Assembly (NCBI GenBank): GCA_029255685.2
Contig: CM055319.2
Span: 11,332,747-11,396,746, forward strand
From: Silene conica
Lineage: Eukaryota > Streptophyta > Magnoliopsida > Caryophyllales > Caryophyllaceae
Direction of reading: 5' to 3'
DNA: 64,000 nucleotides
The notes beneath the pieces were generated by a model. The model was not told the origin of the DNA, did no database searches, and saw only the letters and a list, made by a program, of their open reading frames with translations. This document shows positions 33,301 to 43,824 of the stretch, in pieces. Numbering within the stretch: position 1 is the stretch's first letter; each line of letters opens with the position of its first letter. A program made the position numbers and the translations under genes.

Positions 33301-33908
33301 GTTTCGTAGTAGTTACGCGTCATAAGATTATTTTCAGGAATCATATCTCCGATATATGACGCAAAACCATCTACACATTTTTCAGCTAAGTTGTATTCAC
33401 ATTTTAAAGTGATCAACCTTGAAGCCGACTGTAGCAATGTCATACGACTTCCTACATAAAGAGGTTGTTCGGCATGTTTTAGCATTTGGAAAAAAGCTAA
33501 TACATTAGGATTTGGAGATTCATCGACCACCTCGGCGTTTAGAGCATCTTCCCTAATTTGATCAATGCTATCGCGTAACGCATCTTCTACCATATCCCTA
33601 TAAGGATTGTCGGAGTGCATTGATGAGCTTCCCTCTTCCTCAACGGAGAATTTCTCTCCGTGACACACCCAATCGTAATAGTTATCACAAAACCCTCTCA
33701 AACCAAGGTGTTTCCGTACTTCTTGCTCAACTAAATACTTTGTATTCTTACAGTTAGAACATGGACACCTAATTTCTCTATTTCTAACGTATTCGTCTTG
33801 TTGCTTAACATAGTTAATGAATTCATTAACACCAATTACGAAATTCTGCCTTATTTTTTTCCTAGAATCCAACCTTTCATACATCCATTTTCTTTCTAAT
33901 CTCTTCAT
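30343..33908 (-). pseudogene. CACTA transposase gene, TNP2 type, with DUF4218 and DUF4216 regions
   Basis: Start ATG at 33908 (MKRLERKWMYERLDSRKKIR). First comes a transposase-associated region with CPCSNCKN, then the TNP2 core (LGLCTDGFAPFS, ELPYWSMLLIRHNLDVMHIEK, GEHACPYCM). Next is a DUF4218-like part (MNELKIHGLKSHDCHVFMERLLP), an exon at about 31596-31282, and a last exon from about 31200 with a DUF4216-like region (FKCSWLDNS, YYSPYPGIKK) and a very acidic tail; stop at 30343. Introns are supported by donors and acceptors near 31689/31602 and 31280/31201. The TNP2 exon seems to shift frame twice, around 32,350-32,375 and in a homopolymer near 32,105, so this copy is probably dead. Other introns are possible but less likely. 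Confidence 0.85.
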
Positions 33909-34095
33909 AGTAAATCTACATATTTTAACAAACAATAACAACAACTAATTAACAACAACAATTAAATAACAACTACATATATATAATAGCAACTAACAAC
34001 AAAAACTAGTTAACAAGTTATTAACAACGACAACAACAACAACAACTAATTAACAACAACAATTAAATAACAACTACATATATATAACAACAACT

Positions 34096-34142
<47 letters not shown>

Positions 34143-34260
34143 CTACCAACACCAACACCAACACCAACATGTACACCAACACCAACACCAACACCAACCT
34201 GCAAAAAAACACAATTTACATATATTGGTCTGGGGTCTTTATCTCTCCAGCCTAAACCAA
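33909..34260. repeat. CAA and CCAACA microsatellites in the CACTA 5' region
   Basis: AT-rich leader with AACAACAAC runs, a pure CAA tract (about 34098-34143), then CCAACA units to about 34197. No gene. Confidence 0.85.
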
Positions 34261-34471
34261 TCTTTGAATCTTTCATACCATTAGTAAACACTCTTATATT
34301 TTCTTGATTGTAATGAGACAAAAATTGGGCAGCACTTCCCTATTATTCTCCAAATACATTATATAGAATGTATTTGGAGAACAATAAGGAAGTGTTGCCC
34401 AATTTTTGTTTCATTACAATCAAGAAAATATAAGAGTGTTTACTACCTAAATGGCATGAAAGATTCAAAGA
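34261..34471. repeat. Long near-perfect inverted repeat in the CACTA 5' region
   Basis: Two arms of about 100 bp around position 34366. The left arm begins TCTTTGAATCTTTCATACCA and the right arm ends with its near-complement TGGCATGAAAGATTCAAAGA. Only a few mismatches are seen. Transcribed, it would give a long hairpin. It could be a small fold-back element or part of the transposon leader. Confidence 0.85.
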
Positions 34472-35140
34472 CAGTCCCAAAACGGGGACTATTCAACAAT
34501 TACACCTAATGTGTAATTATTGAACGGGTACTATTCAAGAATATTCTAAACAAATCAACAACACTAACAATCAACAACAATGCAAATTTTATATCAAAAA
34601 TCAATCGTCCTAAACATCTTAACAACAATATGCGACGGATTTGGGACGAAATTAGCTACTAACCTAATATCACTAACCACCTAACAATACTAACTAAACT
34701 AATCAAATAACAATTAAACTAAACTAACTATTCTTAATAACAATAAAAAACAATAATACGGAATTTGCGACGGAATTTTGCGACGGACTAAAAATAACTA
34801 ATTAAGACGGTATATAAATAACGAAAGTTAGTATACATACATTAAGAGAAATGGAGAATGAAGAAGTAAGTGGCGGCGGCAAGGTGGCAGCGGTGTGGTG
34901 GCGGCGACGGTGAGGTGGCAGGGAGAAGGAGAAGGAGAGGAAGGAGGAGGAAGGAAGGAAGGAGAAGGAGGGAGTGCTCCGGTGAGGCGGCAGGCGAGGT
35001 GGCCGGCGGTGTTAGGGGTGGTGGGGTGGGGGGTGGGGGGGTGGTGGGTTGGGGTGGGTTGTTGTCGTCGAAAAATCGCCACTTAGGTTTAAGAAGAGTA
35101 ATTGAAATCGATTTGGGGGAAAAAAGAAGACCCGCGGGGT
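34472..35140. other. CACTA 5' non-coding region, including a GC-rich patch
   Basis: AT-rich to about 34860 with scattered GCGACGGA motifs (near 34632, 34766, 34780). Then comes a patch of about 220 bp (34868-35090) that is strongly purine-rich and GC-rich on the + strand (GGCGGC, GGAGAAGGA, GGTGGGG repeats), unlike the rest of the element. No protein family fits either strand. Confidence 0.6.
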
Positions 35141-35149
35141 CTGTATTAA

Positions 35150-35530
35150 TAAACTTTGCGACAGAAATTTGCGACGGAATTTCCGTCGCAAATCTGGTCC
35201 AGGTCAAACTTTTACCAGATTTGCGACGGAAATTCCATCGCAAATTTTGACTTTTGCGACGGAATTTCCGTCGCAAATCTGGTCAAAGTTTGACCTGGAC
35301 CAGATTTTGGTCAAGTCTGGTCAATCTTTTTGCGACAGAATTTCCGTCGCAAAAGTCAACATTTGCGACGGATAATCCGTCGCAAACTTTCCCGCCATTT
35401 GACTTTCACTTCGCGGGTCTGGGAAATTTAGGTCCGTCGCAAAATCCGTTGCAAACAAATATTCCGTCGCAAAATCCGTCGCAAATCCATTTTTGCGACG
35501 GATTTTCTATCCGTCGCAAATTTTTCGTCG
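35150..35530. repeat. CACTA subterminal repeats
   Basis: More than ten direct and inverted copies of TTTGCGACGGA / TCCGTCGCAAA, many back to back as palindromes. CACTA elements carry such arrays near each end as binding sites for the TNPA-type protein. Confidence 0.88.
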
Positions 35531-35541
35531 CAAATACAGTA

Positions 35542-35555
35542 TTTTTTTTGTAGTG
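35542..35555 (-). repeat. CACTA terminal inverted repeat
   Basis: Reads CACTACAAAAAAAA on the - strand. It marks the end of the element on the side of the transposase 5' end. Confidence 0.88.
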
Positions 35556-35667
35556 TAGTGTCCTCCACAGTTAGTGTAACAACATGAATAAATCTATTAT
35601 AGGTTCACATGGTAGACTTTGTGTTTTAATCAGTTGATTCACGTTTATCAATAACGGTTAGCTCTAT
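35556..35667 (+). repeat. Copia LTR scrap related to G
   Basis: The phrase TTGATTCACGTTTATCAATAACGG nearly matches the G LTR near 1532, and GTGTCCTCCACA matches 1380. About 110 bp, bounded by the CACTA terminus and the F coding fragment. Confidence 0.65.
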
Positions 35668-35933
35668 CCAGGGTCCATAATGTGTTCCATGTATCCCAAT
35701 TGAGGAAGTATTTGAGTGATCCCTCACACGTGTTGAGCCATGAGGTGATTGAGATAGATGAGCAACTTGCTTATGTTGAGCTCCCAAAGGAGATTCTGGA
35801 TAGAAAGATTCGAAAGACGAGGAATGGAGAGACAGTGTTAGTGAAAGTCTTGTGGACCAATCATAACACGGAGGAAGCTACTTGGGAGTCGGAGGCGTCA
35901 ATGAAGGAGCGTTATCCGCATTTGTTCGATTGA
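35668..35933 (+). pseudogene. F integrase C-terminus with chromodomain (fragment)
   Basis: Encodes VHNVFHVSQLRKYLSDPSHV, then a chromodomain-like stretch (VLVKVLWTNHNTEEATWESE, ending PHLFD). This matches the end of E pol closely in order and motif. Chromodomains of chromovirus integrases steer insertion to heterochromatin. Only the end of the protein is present. Confidence 0.88.
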
Positions 35934-35988
35934 GGTCAGTTACGGGGACGTAACTCTTTTTTTTAGTGGGGTAGAATGTAACATTCCA

Positions 35989-36033
<45 letters not shown>

Positions 36034-36086
36034 CTTAACTTGCGTGGGTGAACTTCGGGACGAAGTTCATTTTAAGGGGGGAAGAC
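35934..36086 (+). other. F 3' untranslated region and polypurine tract
   Basis: Contains a long T run (about 35992-36028), the palindromic box TTCGGGACGAAGTTC, and the tract AAGGGGGGAAGAC up to the LTR. Nearly the same as LARD before 27012. Confidence 0.85.
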
Positions 36087-38339
36087 TGTAATAACCCGAA
36101 TTATTATATTAGAATATAATAATTTAGGGGTTATTATTGTTATTAGAGTATCATAATTTATGGATAAGTAATGTTTTACTTGTTATTTGGTCGTTTAATA
36201 GGCTTGTGCGTACTCATATTTTGATAGCGTTTTGGACTTCGGTGGGGTTCGAAGTGGGAACCTAAGTATCTAGTAATACTAATTGTTGCATGGGGTTAGT
36301 GGGTGTCGAACTTGTGACCTGTGGGTACCCTCGATTTGGGCTTCGAAAGGCGTGACAATAGGTCAGCCCACGTAGGAAGTTCAGAAACATTGTATAACCC
36401 CTTGTCAGCCGTCATATATAGCAAGGAATTCCACACCCTAAACCCTATTCAAACACAATCACGCCTTCACTAAAACCTAGCCGCCACCTTGGAGAAGAAG
36501 AAGAGCCTGCTCACGGCGGTCATAGCCTAGCGTTGGGTGGTTCGATTTAGGCTAAGATCTAGTATGTCACACACGCTGCTATCCTTGTTAACGTTATAGT
36601 TTTCATCACATAACTAATGGTTTATGACTCGGCTAATCCTTGTCATTTTTGCATAAATTCGTAGTATATCACATAATAAACGTATGTAAAATGTTAATTG
36701 GTGGTCGTTGGTTGTTAAGACCCGTCGTGAAGGGTGGTTTATACGGGTCAGTAGGGTTGTTGTTCTTCGTTTTATTTTGTTATACGAGTTCAGTAGTTAT
36801 TTTACTAAATGTTTGAGTTGAGGTTTTGTTTATTTATTATGGGTCTCGGGTTATTAGGGAGTCAGGTGGTGGCTGAAAGGTGCAAGTGGGGGTAGTACGG
36901 TGGTCAGTGGTGGCTGGATATGGTGGTATAAGGGTTGTCGGTATGTCGTTGTTGTTATTTCTACTGTCTGCTCGTGTACAGGAGGTTGGGGGTGGTATTA
37001 CTGTCGACTCGGGGGAGGTCAATACAATAGTACCACCGTGGTCTACAGGCTGTTTGTCGGAGGTGGTATTGGTGGCAGTCGTGGGTGGTGTTAAAGGTGG
37101 TAATGGTGGTCGACATAGGCTGTTTCCAGGCGGTTTGATGCACGGGTATGAGTCAGGCCTGAGTTAATGAACTCTGGTCTGACTCGTCGAGGGTTGTCGT
37201 GGGAGTTGGTGGAGTCGTGGTGGTAGTAGAATGTCAGGGGTGTTAGGGGCCAGTAGTTGTGGGTGGTCGAGGGGCTGTTCACGGTGGCTGGGGTCGGTTG
37301 TCGCGGCTGTAGGCGTGTCGAGTAAGGGCTGTTAAAGGTCTTTTGGTTTTGGGTGTTTAGTATTATTATTATTACTATTATTATTATTATTATTATTACT
37401 ACTATTATTATTATTATTATTATTGTTATTGGTATTAATATTATTATAATAAGTCGTGTTGTTTACGTTTTATGGGTAATGTAGCGTATATAAGCATGAC
37501 GTATATTTTTAGAAGTTACTATATTAGGAAGTTACTATTTTGGGTAACTTTGGTTATTTGGAAACTTTCTAAGTATAGGAGGTTCTATAAATGGAATGTG
37601 TACGTCTATTACGAGATTTAGGGAGTTTATTAATTACGTGATGTATGTCTAGGTGGAGGTTTTCGCTTGGAACATTTTTAGTGGCTGTCGCGCACCTGCT
37701 TTTATCTTCCGCAGTTCAAGGTAGGGGAATATTTACATTGGTGGTTGTGAATTGACATGAGAATATTTATTGTATGAAGGTTATATTAAATTGTGGTTAT
37801 ATTATGATTGATTGATATTACTGTTGTTGTGGAGGACGGAGGTTTTGAATCGGGTCTTGTGATAAGGGTCTTGTGATAAGGGACTTGTGATATGGCCATG
37901 GGAGGTGTGATGTGTTGGGGTGATGTGGAGGAGTTGATTCGGAGAAGATGGAGGAATTGTATGTTGTGATATTTCATGATTAATCATATTACCTACTCAA
38001 CCTCGTGTTGACCTGTTTGTTCTTTGTTTGTTGTGTCTGTGTTGATCCAATTTATTGGGGAGCAGAATGACAGGTTTAGCCTTATGGATGCGGAAGGGAG
38101 GAGAGGACTTGGAATGGACCTGTCTAGTGTTAGCTCAGTCATTTAGTTTCATCAGACTTAAACTTTGGTTTAGATTCTACAGTTGTAATGTTTTGAGACT
38201 TTATGCAACGTTAAATTATTAAATAAAGTACTGTAATTCTTCCTTTGTTATCTACTACCTCGGGTTTCCGAGATGGTAACACCCTTGGTTATTTGGAGGG
38301 TCCTAGTTCAGGCCTCTAAATAAATGGGGGTGTTACACC
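36087..38339 (+). repeat. F 3' LTR
   Basis: 2253 bp, TGTAATAACCCG...GGTGTTACA, with an ATT microsatellite near 37363-37440. It shares its ends, a CTCGG-stem hairpin (38259-38272) and several internal phrases with the LARD LTR. Open frames in the GT-rich middle are composition artefacts. Confidence 0.88.
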
Positions 38340-39857
38340 AGCTTAAGGCATAACTTAATACGCATCAAATCAACATCATCAAAGTCTATGAACTAAACTA
38401 TAGTTCTACTTTTCTTAACTTCTAATCAACACTTAATTGACCCCGGGAACTAAGTTGAGGGAGAGCCGGTTTCCCTTCGGTTACCCGACCGGGGGGTCTC
38501 TATCCTCACTCCATTCCCGAACCCAATATAGTGTCGCCCATCCTCTGGGGACCTCAATTAAATACATATCAAAGATACACAAAACGAGTTTCAATCAAAA
38601 TCGATCAACCGTTTGAAAGTTATACGCGAATTACAACAAAACAGCCTACAGGGATCCCCAGCCGGTCGGCAGGCAGCCGGTCGGCCGGCTGGTGATCCAC
38701 TCAGCCTCCTTTCTTTTTAAAACAGAGAACAACACAAAGGGACTCCCAGCCGGTCGGCCGGCTGGGAACCCATTCCCTTAGCCTATACAACTCGCAAATC
38801 CACCCCACATGTACTCCCAGCCGGCTGGCAGGCGGCCGGTCTGCCGGCTGGGCTCCCCTCTTCGTAAGGTTTTCGCAAAAACACAAAACAACAAAAGGAG
38901 ACCACCAGCCGGTCGGCAGGCAGCCGGTCGGCCGGCTGGCAGTCCCAAGCCTTATTTCTACGAAATACGCAAAACCACAAAGAAGCGCTCCCAGCTGGTT
39001 GACCGGCGGCCGGTCGGTCGACCGGCTCAGAGAGCCTGATCACCAAAACGTGATTTTCCAGATTATTCAAAACACCACAAATCGACACCAATTCTTCAAA
39101 ATTGTTACAAGTAAGGTTTACCCAACATTTCCAATCATCCAACACTACTTTCTAACAGCAAACAAATCCCATAACAATCCTCAAACGATTAATTCAATGT
39201 ATCCGTCTCAACTTTGTGAAGACTGAAAATAAGCTTAAGAACATATAACAACATCACCAAGCATGAATTCTTCACATAAGAACAATCCTAAACATGATAC
39301 TAAGTCCATTGATCATTAAACATTAACAAAAATCAGAAACAAATATAAGAACACATCAAAACTTGCTAATATTCACATTAAGGCCGAGTTTCTCATTATC
39401 GTCACCTTAAATGCACTCCGGCTTAAAGATCCTCCTCTACCACGAAGCTATCAATGTCCGGGTTCTTCAATCCTTCACCTACAAAAACGAAAAACGGGTT
39501 TAAGGACTTCAAAACGGAATTTATGCGAAACAGCCCAAATTTCGAAGTTAAGGATTTGAAAAACGAAAGTGATAGATGGCTTGGAAATTCGACGAGGATT
39601 CCGAAAATGTTATTGTTACCTCGATTTGATGAACGGATGATGGAGAAAAGAGCAGAAGAAGGTGATGTTTATGGAGGTTTTTGAAGAAATAGAGTTTACA
39701 GCGGAAATGTTGTTTGAAGGGGATGATATGTCGACTTAAGGGATTTTAAGGGTTTAAGGAAATGTCCTTTCCGTATTAAATGAAACGGGTTAGGATACGT
39801 GAACGGATATTTAAGATGTGAACTTAACCTTACCAAGTTTGTATTCGTCTTAAGGAC
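38340..39857 (-). repeat. E 3' LTR, left segment
   Basis: Left boundary set by the end of F; right boundary by D, with target copy AGGAC at 39853-39857. No gene. It contains the GC-rich hairpin array at 38659-39030. The rest is AT-rich to mixed. Confidence 0.75.
38659..39030. repeat. Array of five GC-rich hairpins in the E LTR
   Basis: Hairpins at about 38659-38692, 38745-38766, 38817-38853, 38904-38939 and 38990-39030, each closing with CCAGCCGG / CCGGCTGG-type arms. Four of them hold two copies of a GCCGGTCGG-like core exactly 15 bp apart (for example 38661 and 38676). The last one contains GGTCGGTCGACC, a variant of the Athila cassette 12-mer. Units repeat every 70-90 bp with A/C-rich DNA between. 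Confidence 0.85.
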
Positions 39858-41060
39858 TGAAGAGTCTATTGATATAATATACTCAAGAAGGGGGGGGGGG
39901 GGGGAGGGTTGAATTGAGTATGCCTTCTTTTTAATCTTCTTCGATGTGTGAATGGTTGTATGATGATCTTCGAGTAAAACAAATAATAAAGAGAGACACA
40001 ATATTTTTGAAGTGGTTCAGTCTCACACTTTGAGACCTACGTCCACTATTCTCGATTAATAAAATTAGTATCAACTCTGAATTACAATTTTATCAACCCT
40101 ACTCGTGCAACTTTGATGTTAGTCGCAACTCTATCTAGATACCGTTAAATATCTAGCTATGACAAATACCGTTAAATATTTGCCTTACAATGAGTACCGC
40201 TAAATACTCGTTCTATCTTACGTAAATAAGATAAAGTCTTCAATGTTTTTTGATGTCACAATCTTGAATGAGTAAGATCAATGCTTGAGCACTTGAATCT
40301 TGAATCGGATATGACAATGAAAAGCTCGAATATTGAAGTAGATGATCGGCGGTATTTTTTTCTTCTCGATTTGCGTGAATATGTGTGTATATATTTCGTG
40401 TGTCTTAATGTGTCATAGGTAGTCTATTTATATAGAATATATATCTAGGTAATTTAAACCCTAGATGATTTAGGAATATTACTAAAACTAGAATACTAGT
40501 CTTTTAGTAATACTACCTTAAATCTAATCTTAATATGTTTAGGAAAGATTTAATAATATACTATAAGTATTATATAAGGAACCAATTTCCTAATTCATAT
40601 TTAGGAAAGTTCTTTATATAATAAATAATTAGTATCCTTATTAAAACAACTTCCTAAACTATGTCAAAGATAATAAAATATATTATCACAATATAATCTT
40701 AGTTTGTTTAGGATATTAAATAAATACATAATATTTACTTAAATTAATCCCATACGAATTATGGTAACGTGACATGCTACACGTTTCCCAAAGTCGTAAC
40801 AAACTATATCTAGATTATATTTTTTGACAAATAAGATCATATCGCGCTTGTGATCTTCTATCAATCTTCGACTTAGTCAATTCATTGACTAAGATACTTG
40901 AGCCTTTTAATACTTGATAGATTAGATCTTGTTAATAATACTCTGTACACATAGCACACGATTATTCATACGAGTATATAATATATAAATAGTTAGACTT
41001 GTCATTATCAAAACATAGACATATATACTTAGTATATATATTTGAATACATGGTTCAACA
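39858..41060 (-). repeat. D 3' LTR
   Basis: 1203 bp; on the - strand TGTTGAACCATG...GACTCTTCA. Includes a poly-G run (about 39891-39904 on the + strand). Confidence 0.92.
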
Positions 41061-41809
41061 AATTCCCCCTTTTTGATGATGGCAAGTCTTCTTAGATTTG
41101 TGACTAAGTGTTTGGTTCCCCCTCAATATAATAAGGGTCAATCGTAGCAAAGAATTACTTAGGGTTTTTATCTTCTATTTATCCCATATCCTTTAAGAAC
41201 CCTAAGAGACAATGAATTACGACAAGGAGCAAGCTTAGGCAAATTCTAAATCTAAGTCGCATTTTCCCCCCTCTTGACATCATCGAAAAGATGAGAACAA
41301 AGACATAAACGACTAGAATAATATACTACGAGACATAAGCATGCGTGGAAAACGAATTAAAAGATACGAACATAGAAAATATCATACAAACACATACGAA
41401 ATGTTAAAATATACACAACCAATCCGAAAGTACTAAGCCAATGGGCCGAATATGTAAAAATAGTGTTTTAAGAAAATTGGGCCGGCTAGGGTTAGTTTAT
41501 AATGGCCTGCAAAAGATAAGAAATAATATGGGCCAAGGCAAAAAGAAATAGCAAGTTGGGTCGCATCAAAACAGAATAGATTTGGGCCGGTTAGGATTAA
41601 GAAATCCGAGGGAGGCAAAATATGATAAGGCCTCGGATTCCGAATGGGCTAGGAAAGCAATTGGGCCACAAGACTAAATTGTTTATAAGTCCACCACCGG
41701 ACTTAAGCAAAATAACAACGAAACAACTTCATACTTTGAAAACAGAGATGGATGATCAAGAGCGAGAACTAGAGGCGGGTGTCTTGGCATATGGGCTCAC
41801 ATAATCGGG
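41061..41809 (-). other. D 3' untranslated region
   Basis: No gene seen. On the - strand it ends with the polypurine tract AAAAAGGGGGAATT just before the LTR. Confidence 0.75.
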
Positions 41810-43229
41810 TCAGGTGCGATATTCGAGCGTCTCCAATCTATCCAAACAACTACTAACATTACGGCCTTGAGCATTAAGTGCGATCTCGAAGTTTAACACC
41901 TTGAGTGAGAGGGCCTTGACAACCTCAAGAGCTTGGGAAGCATCCTCTCGCAAAAGACCATGATCACGCACCATTGCTCCACCTTGAGTTGCGAGAAAGG
42001 AAAGACGATCACTCATAGCAAGCAATTCGGAGCATACCACCGAGACCTCTGATCCAATCTTCACCAAGTGCTTATCAACTTTTTCCATCCACACCTTCAC
42101 ATCCTCTTCGAATCCACGACTACCACTTGCACGACTTCCCGAGGCACCCAAATTTTCTTTTTCTTGCTTAACTTGACACAGACCAATAATCTGATCCATC
42201 TTAGCCTCCAAGCTTTCAAACGAGGGAGATGGATTCGGATTTGGTCCCTCCTCAACCGTCTTTCCGAAAGCCAAATCGACTCAATCAAACCTAATACCCA
42301 TCAATTTGAGCAATTTATCACACATTCGATCACGGGGCTAAACACCGAAACTCAAGTCATCCACAACACCCTTTTTGAGCAAGATTTCTGAGACCCACAT
42401 TCCATAAGGAATGTCAAGTGTCGAACTTGTCTTTTCCTTGATTAAGACGGATGAAGTTTGACAAATTTTCGAACACAATAAGAATGCAAGATTTATTTTA
42501 TTTCCTTCTAACACTTGGAATAAGACGATAGCTTCGATACTCGATAACTTGTCACGACCACCTCTCCTAGGTAAAATCGTGTTCCAAAGATAGTTCACAA
42601 ACAACTTCAATTTGGGCGAAAACGAATTTGTGAGGAGAGGAGAAATTTCAGTGGCATTTGGATCAAAATATTGTTTGATCATCATCTTTTGTTCTTGGGT
42701 CACCACCCCCCATTCCTTACGGGTATCGATATCAAGACCCCTTTGGTCGAGATGAAAAATGTCACAAATATCACCTAAGGACACCTCGACATCCCTACCA
42801 TTAACCACAGCTTTCAACCCAGACTCAGTAGGTTACTAATATATTTCCATCCCTGAAATTCTAAAAACTTTTTAAAGAAAAGCAGAGACTTCGACCCTTC
42901 GACCCAAGATGTCGGATAGAACCGACCCAAACGAATGGAATAGGGAAGAAGACGGTCAATGAGCATACCTTCATGTTTTGTCATACGAACTCGCTCGAGT
43001 CCTTCCTTGATGGCTTCGACGGAGTAATCTTTAAACAGAGGACGAGGATTCTTGAGGTTCGACCCTAGATCTTGCATGTCATCGGAAACAGAGGATTGGG
43101 CTCGGTTTAGTTTACGACGTTTTCCGTTGTCTGGGGTTGGACTGGCGTGGCAATGGGTGTCGGAGATGGTGGTGGTGAAGGTGGAGAAGGTATCTTTTGT
43201 TGGGAGCGTGTGGCGCGTGAGGGAGGCAT
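41810..43229 (-). pseudogene. D env-position gene (putative plant transposon protein family)
   Basis: Starts with a proline-rich N-terminus (MPPSRATRSQQ...PSPPSPPPSP). A globular part follows (FQGWKYISNLLSL, VVNGRDVEVSLGDICDIFHL, FVNYLWNTILPRR, SSIEAIVLFQVLEGNKINL), then a coiled-coil-like C-terminus. The middle resembles the putative plant transposon protein family (PF20167 type) found after pol in SIRE-like elements; call from memory. Function unknown, with no clear membrane span. It has a few breaks. Confidence 0.7.
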
Positions 43230-43824
43230 GGTGGTGGTGATAAACGATGGTGGCTTAAGTCGAAGTTTTTGGTGGAGGTTTTGAAGGATTTTAATGGAGG
43301 TTTGATTTTATGGAGGTTTGGATTATTTAGGATTTTAATGGGGTAGGAGTTTGGGACGGTAATAGTGTGAGGTAAGTAATGGAGGTGAGAGGTAATTTAG
43401 GTGAGGTAATAAAAGTGGTTGGGTGAAGTCAAAAGCTAGGGGAGTAGGGTAGGCACGTGGCAGTTAGTTGTGGGGCAAGTGGGGATGAGACGTGGCATAT
43501 GGTGGGGCTAGTTCACACGGTTTGTGTGAATATTTAAGGTAAGTTTTATTTTTGTTAATTTTTGTTTTTGTTTAGTAATATTTGTATATTATTATATTAT
43601 ATAACTTGTAATATGTACATTTGGGGTAAATTATAATATGTGACGTAATATAATTTTGAGATCGGTTGTGCACACATTCATATGTAAATTGTATAACATA
43701 AATATGATCACGAAATTTATCATCGAATACATACATACACATGCAGCGGAGTATACGGACACAGTCATATAATCTCATCTAACCCGTAGTCAATCATTGG
43801 GTTATTTTTGCTTTTAAGATTTGA
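43230..43824 (-). other. D spacer between pol and the env-position gene
   Basis: About 600 bp, no gene. One half is G/T-rich on the + strand and the other is AT-rich. It could hold a promoter or splice acceptor for the downstream gene, but none stands out. Confidence 0.6.

Larger units (their letters stand above)
29448..35555 (-). mobile_element. CACTA (En/Spm) DNA transposon, cut at one end by LARD
   Basis: The visible terminus at 35555 reads CACTACAAAAAAAA on the - strand, the CACTA signature. Inside are many subterminal copies of TTTGCGACGGA, a TNP2-type transposase gene and a second gene of TNPA type. The other terminus is not in the window because LARD inserted at 29448. TSDs of this class are 3 bp; TAG follows at 35556-35558 but the partner is not visible. 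It inserted into a copia LTR scrap. Confidence 0.92.
35668..38339 (+). mobile_element. Element F: Tekay-type chromovirus, 3' end only
   Basis: The last part of integrase with a chromodomain, a 3' untranslated stretch with PPT, and a 2253-bp LTR. The rest of the element is not on the left, where a copia scrap and CACTA lie, so it is a fragment. Its LTR end meets the LTR of E at 38340; F probably inserted into E, but the left target copy is not visible. Confidence 0.85.

Noticed and set aside
34842-35276. 144-codon - strand frame in the CACTA 5' region
   Set aside because: Formed by subterminal repeats (repeated FRRKS peptides) and the GC-rich patch; no family signal.
36837-37282. Possible host gene in several overlapping GT-rich frames
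   Set aside because: Lies inside the F LTR, frames on both strands with no domain or splice pattern.
38659-39030. CRISPR-like spacing of GC-rich hairpins
   Set aside because: The repeats vary in length and the spacing is uneven; it lies in a chromovirus LTR.
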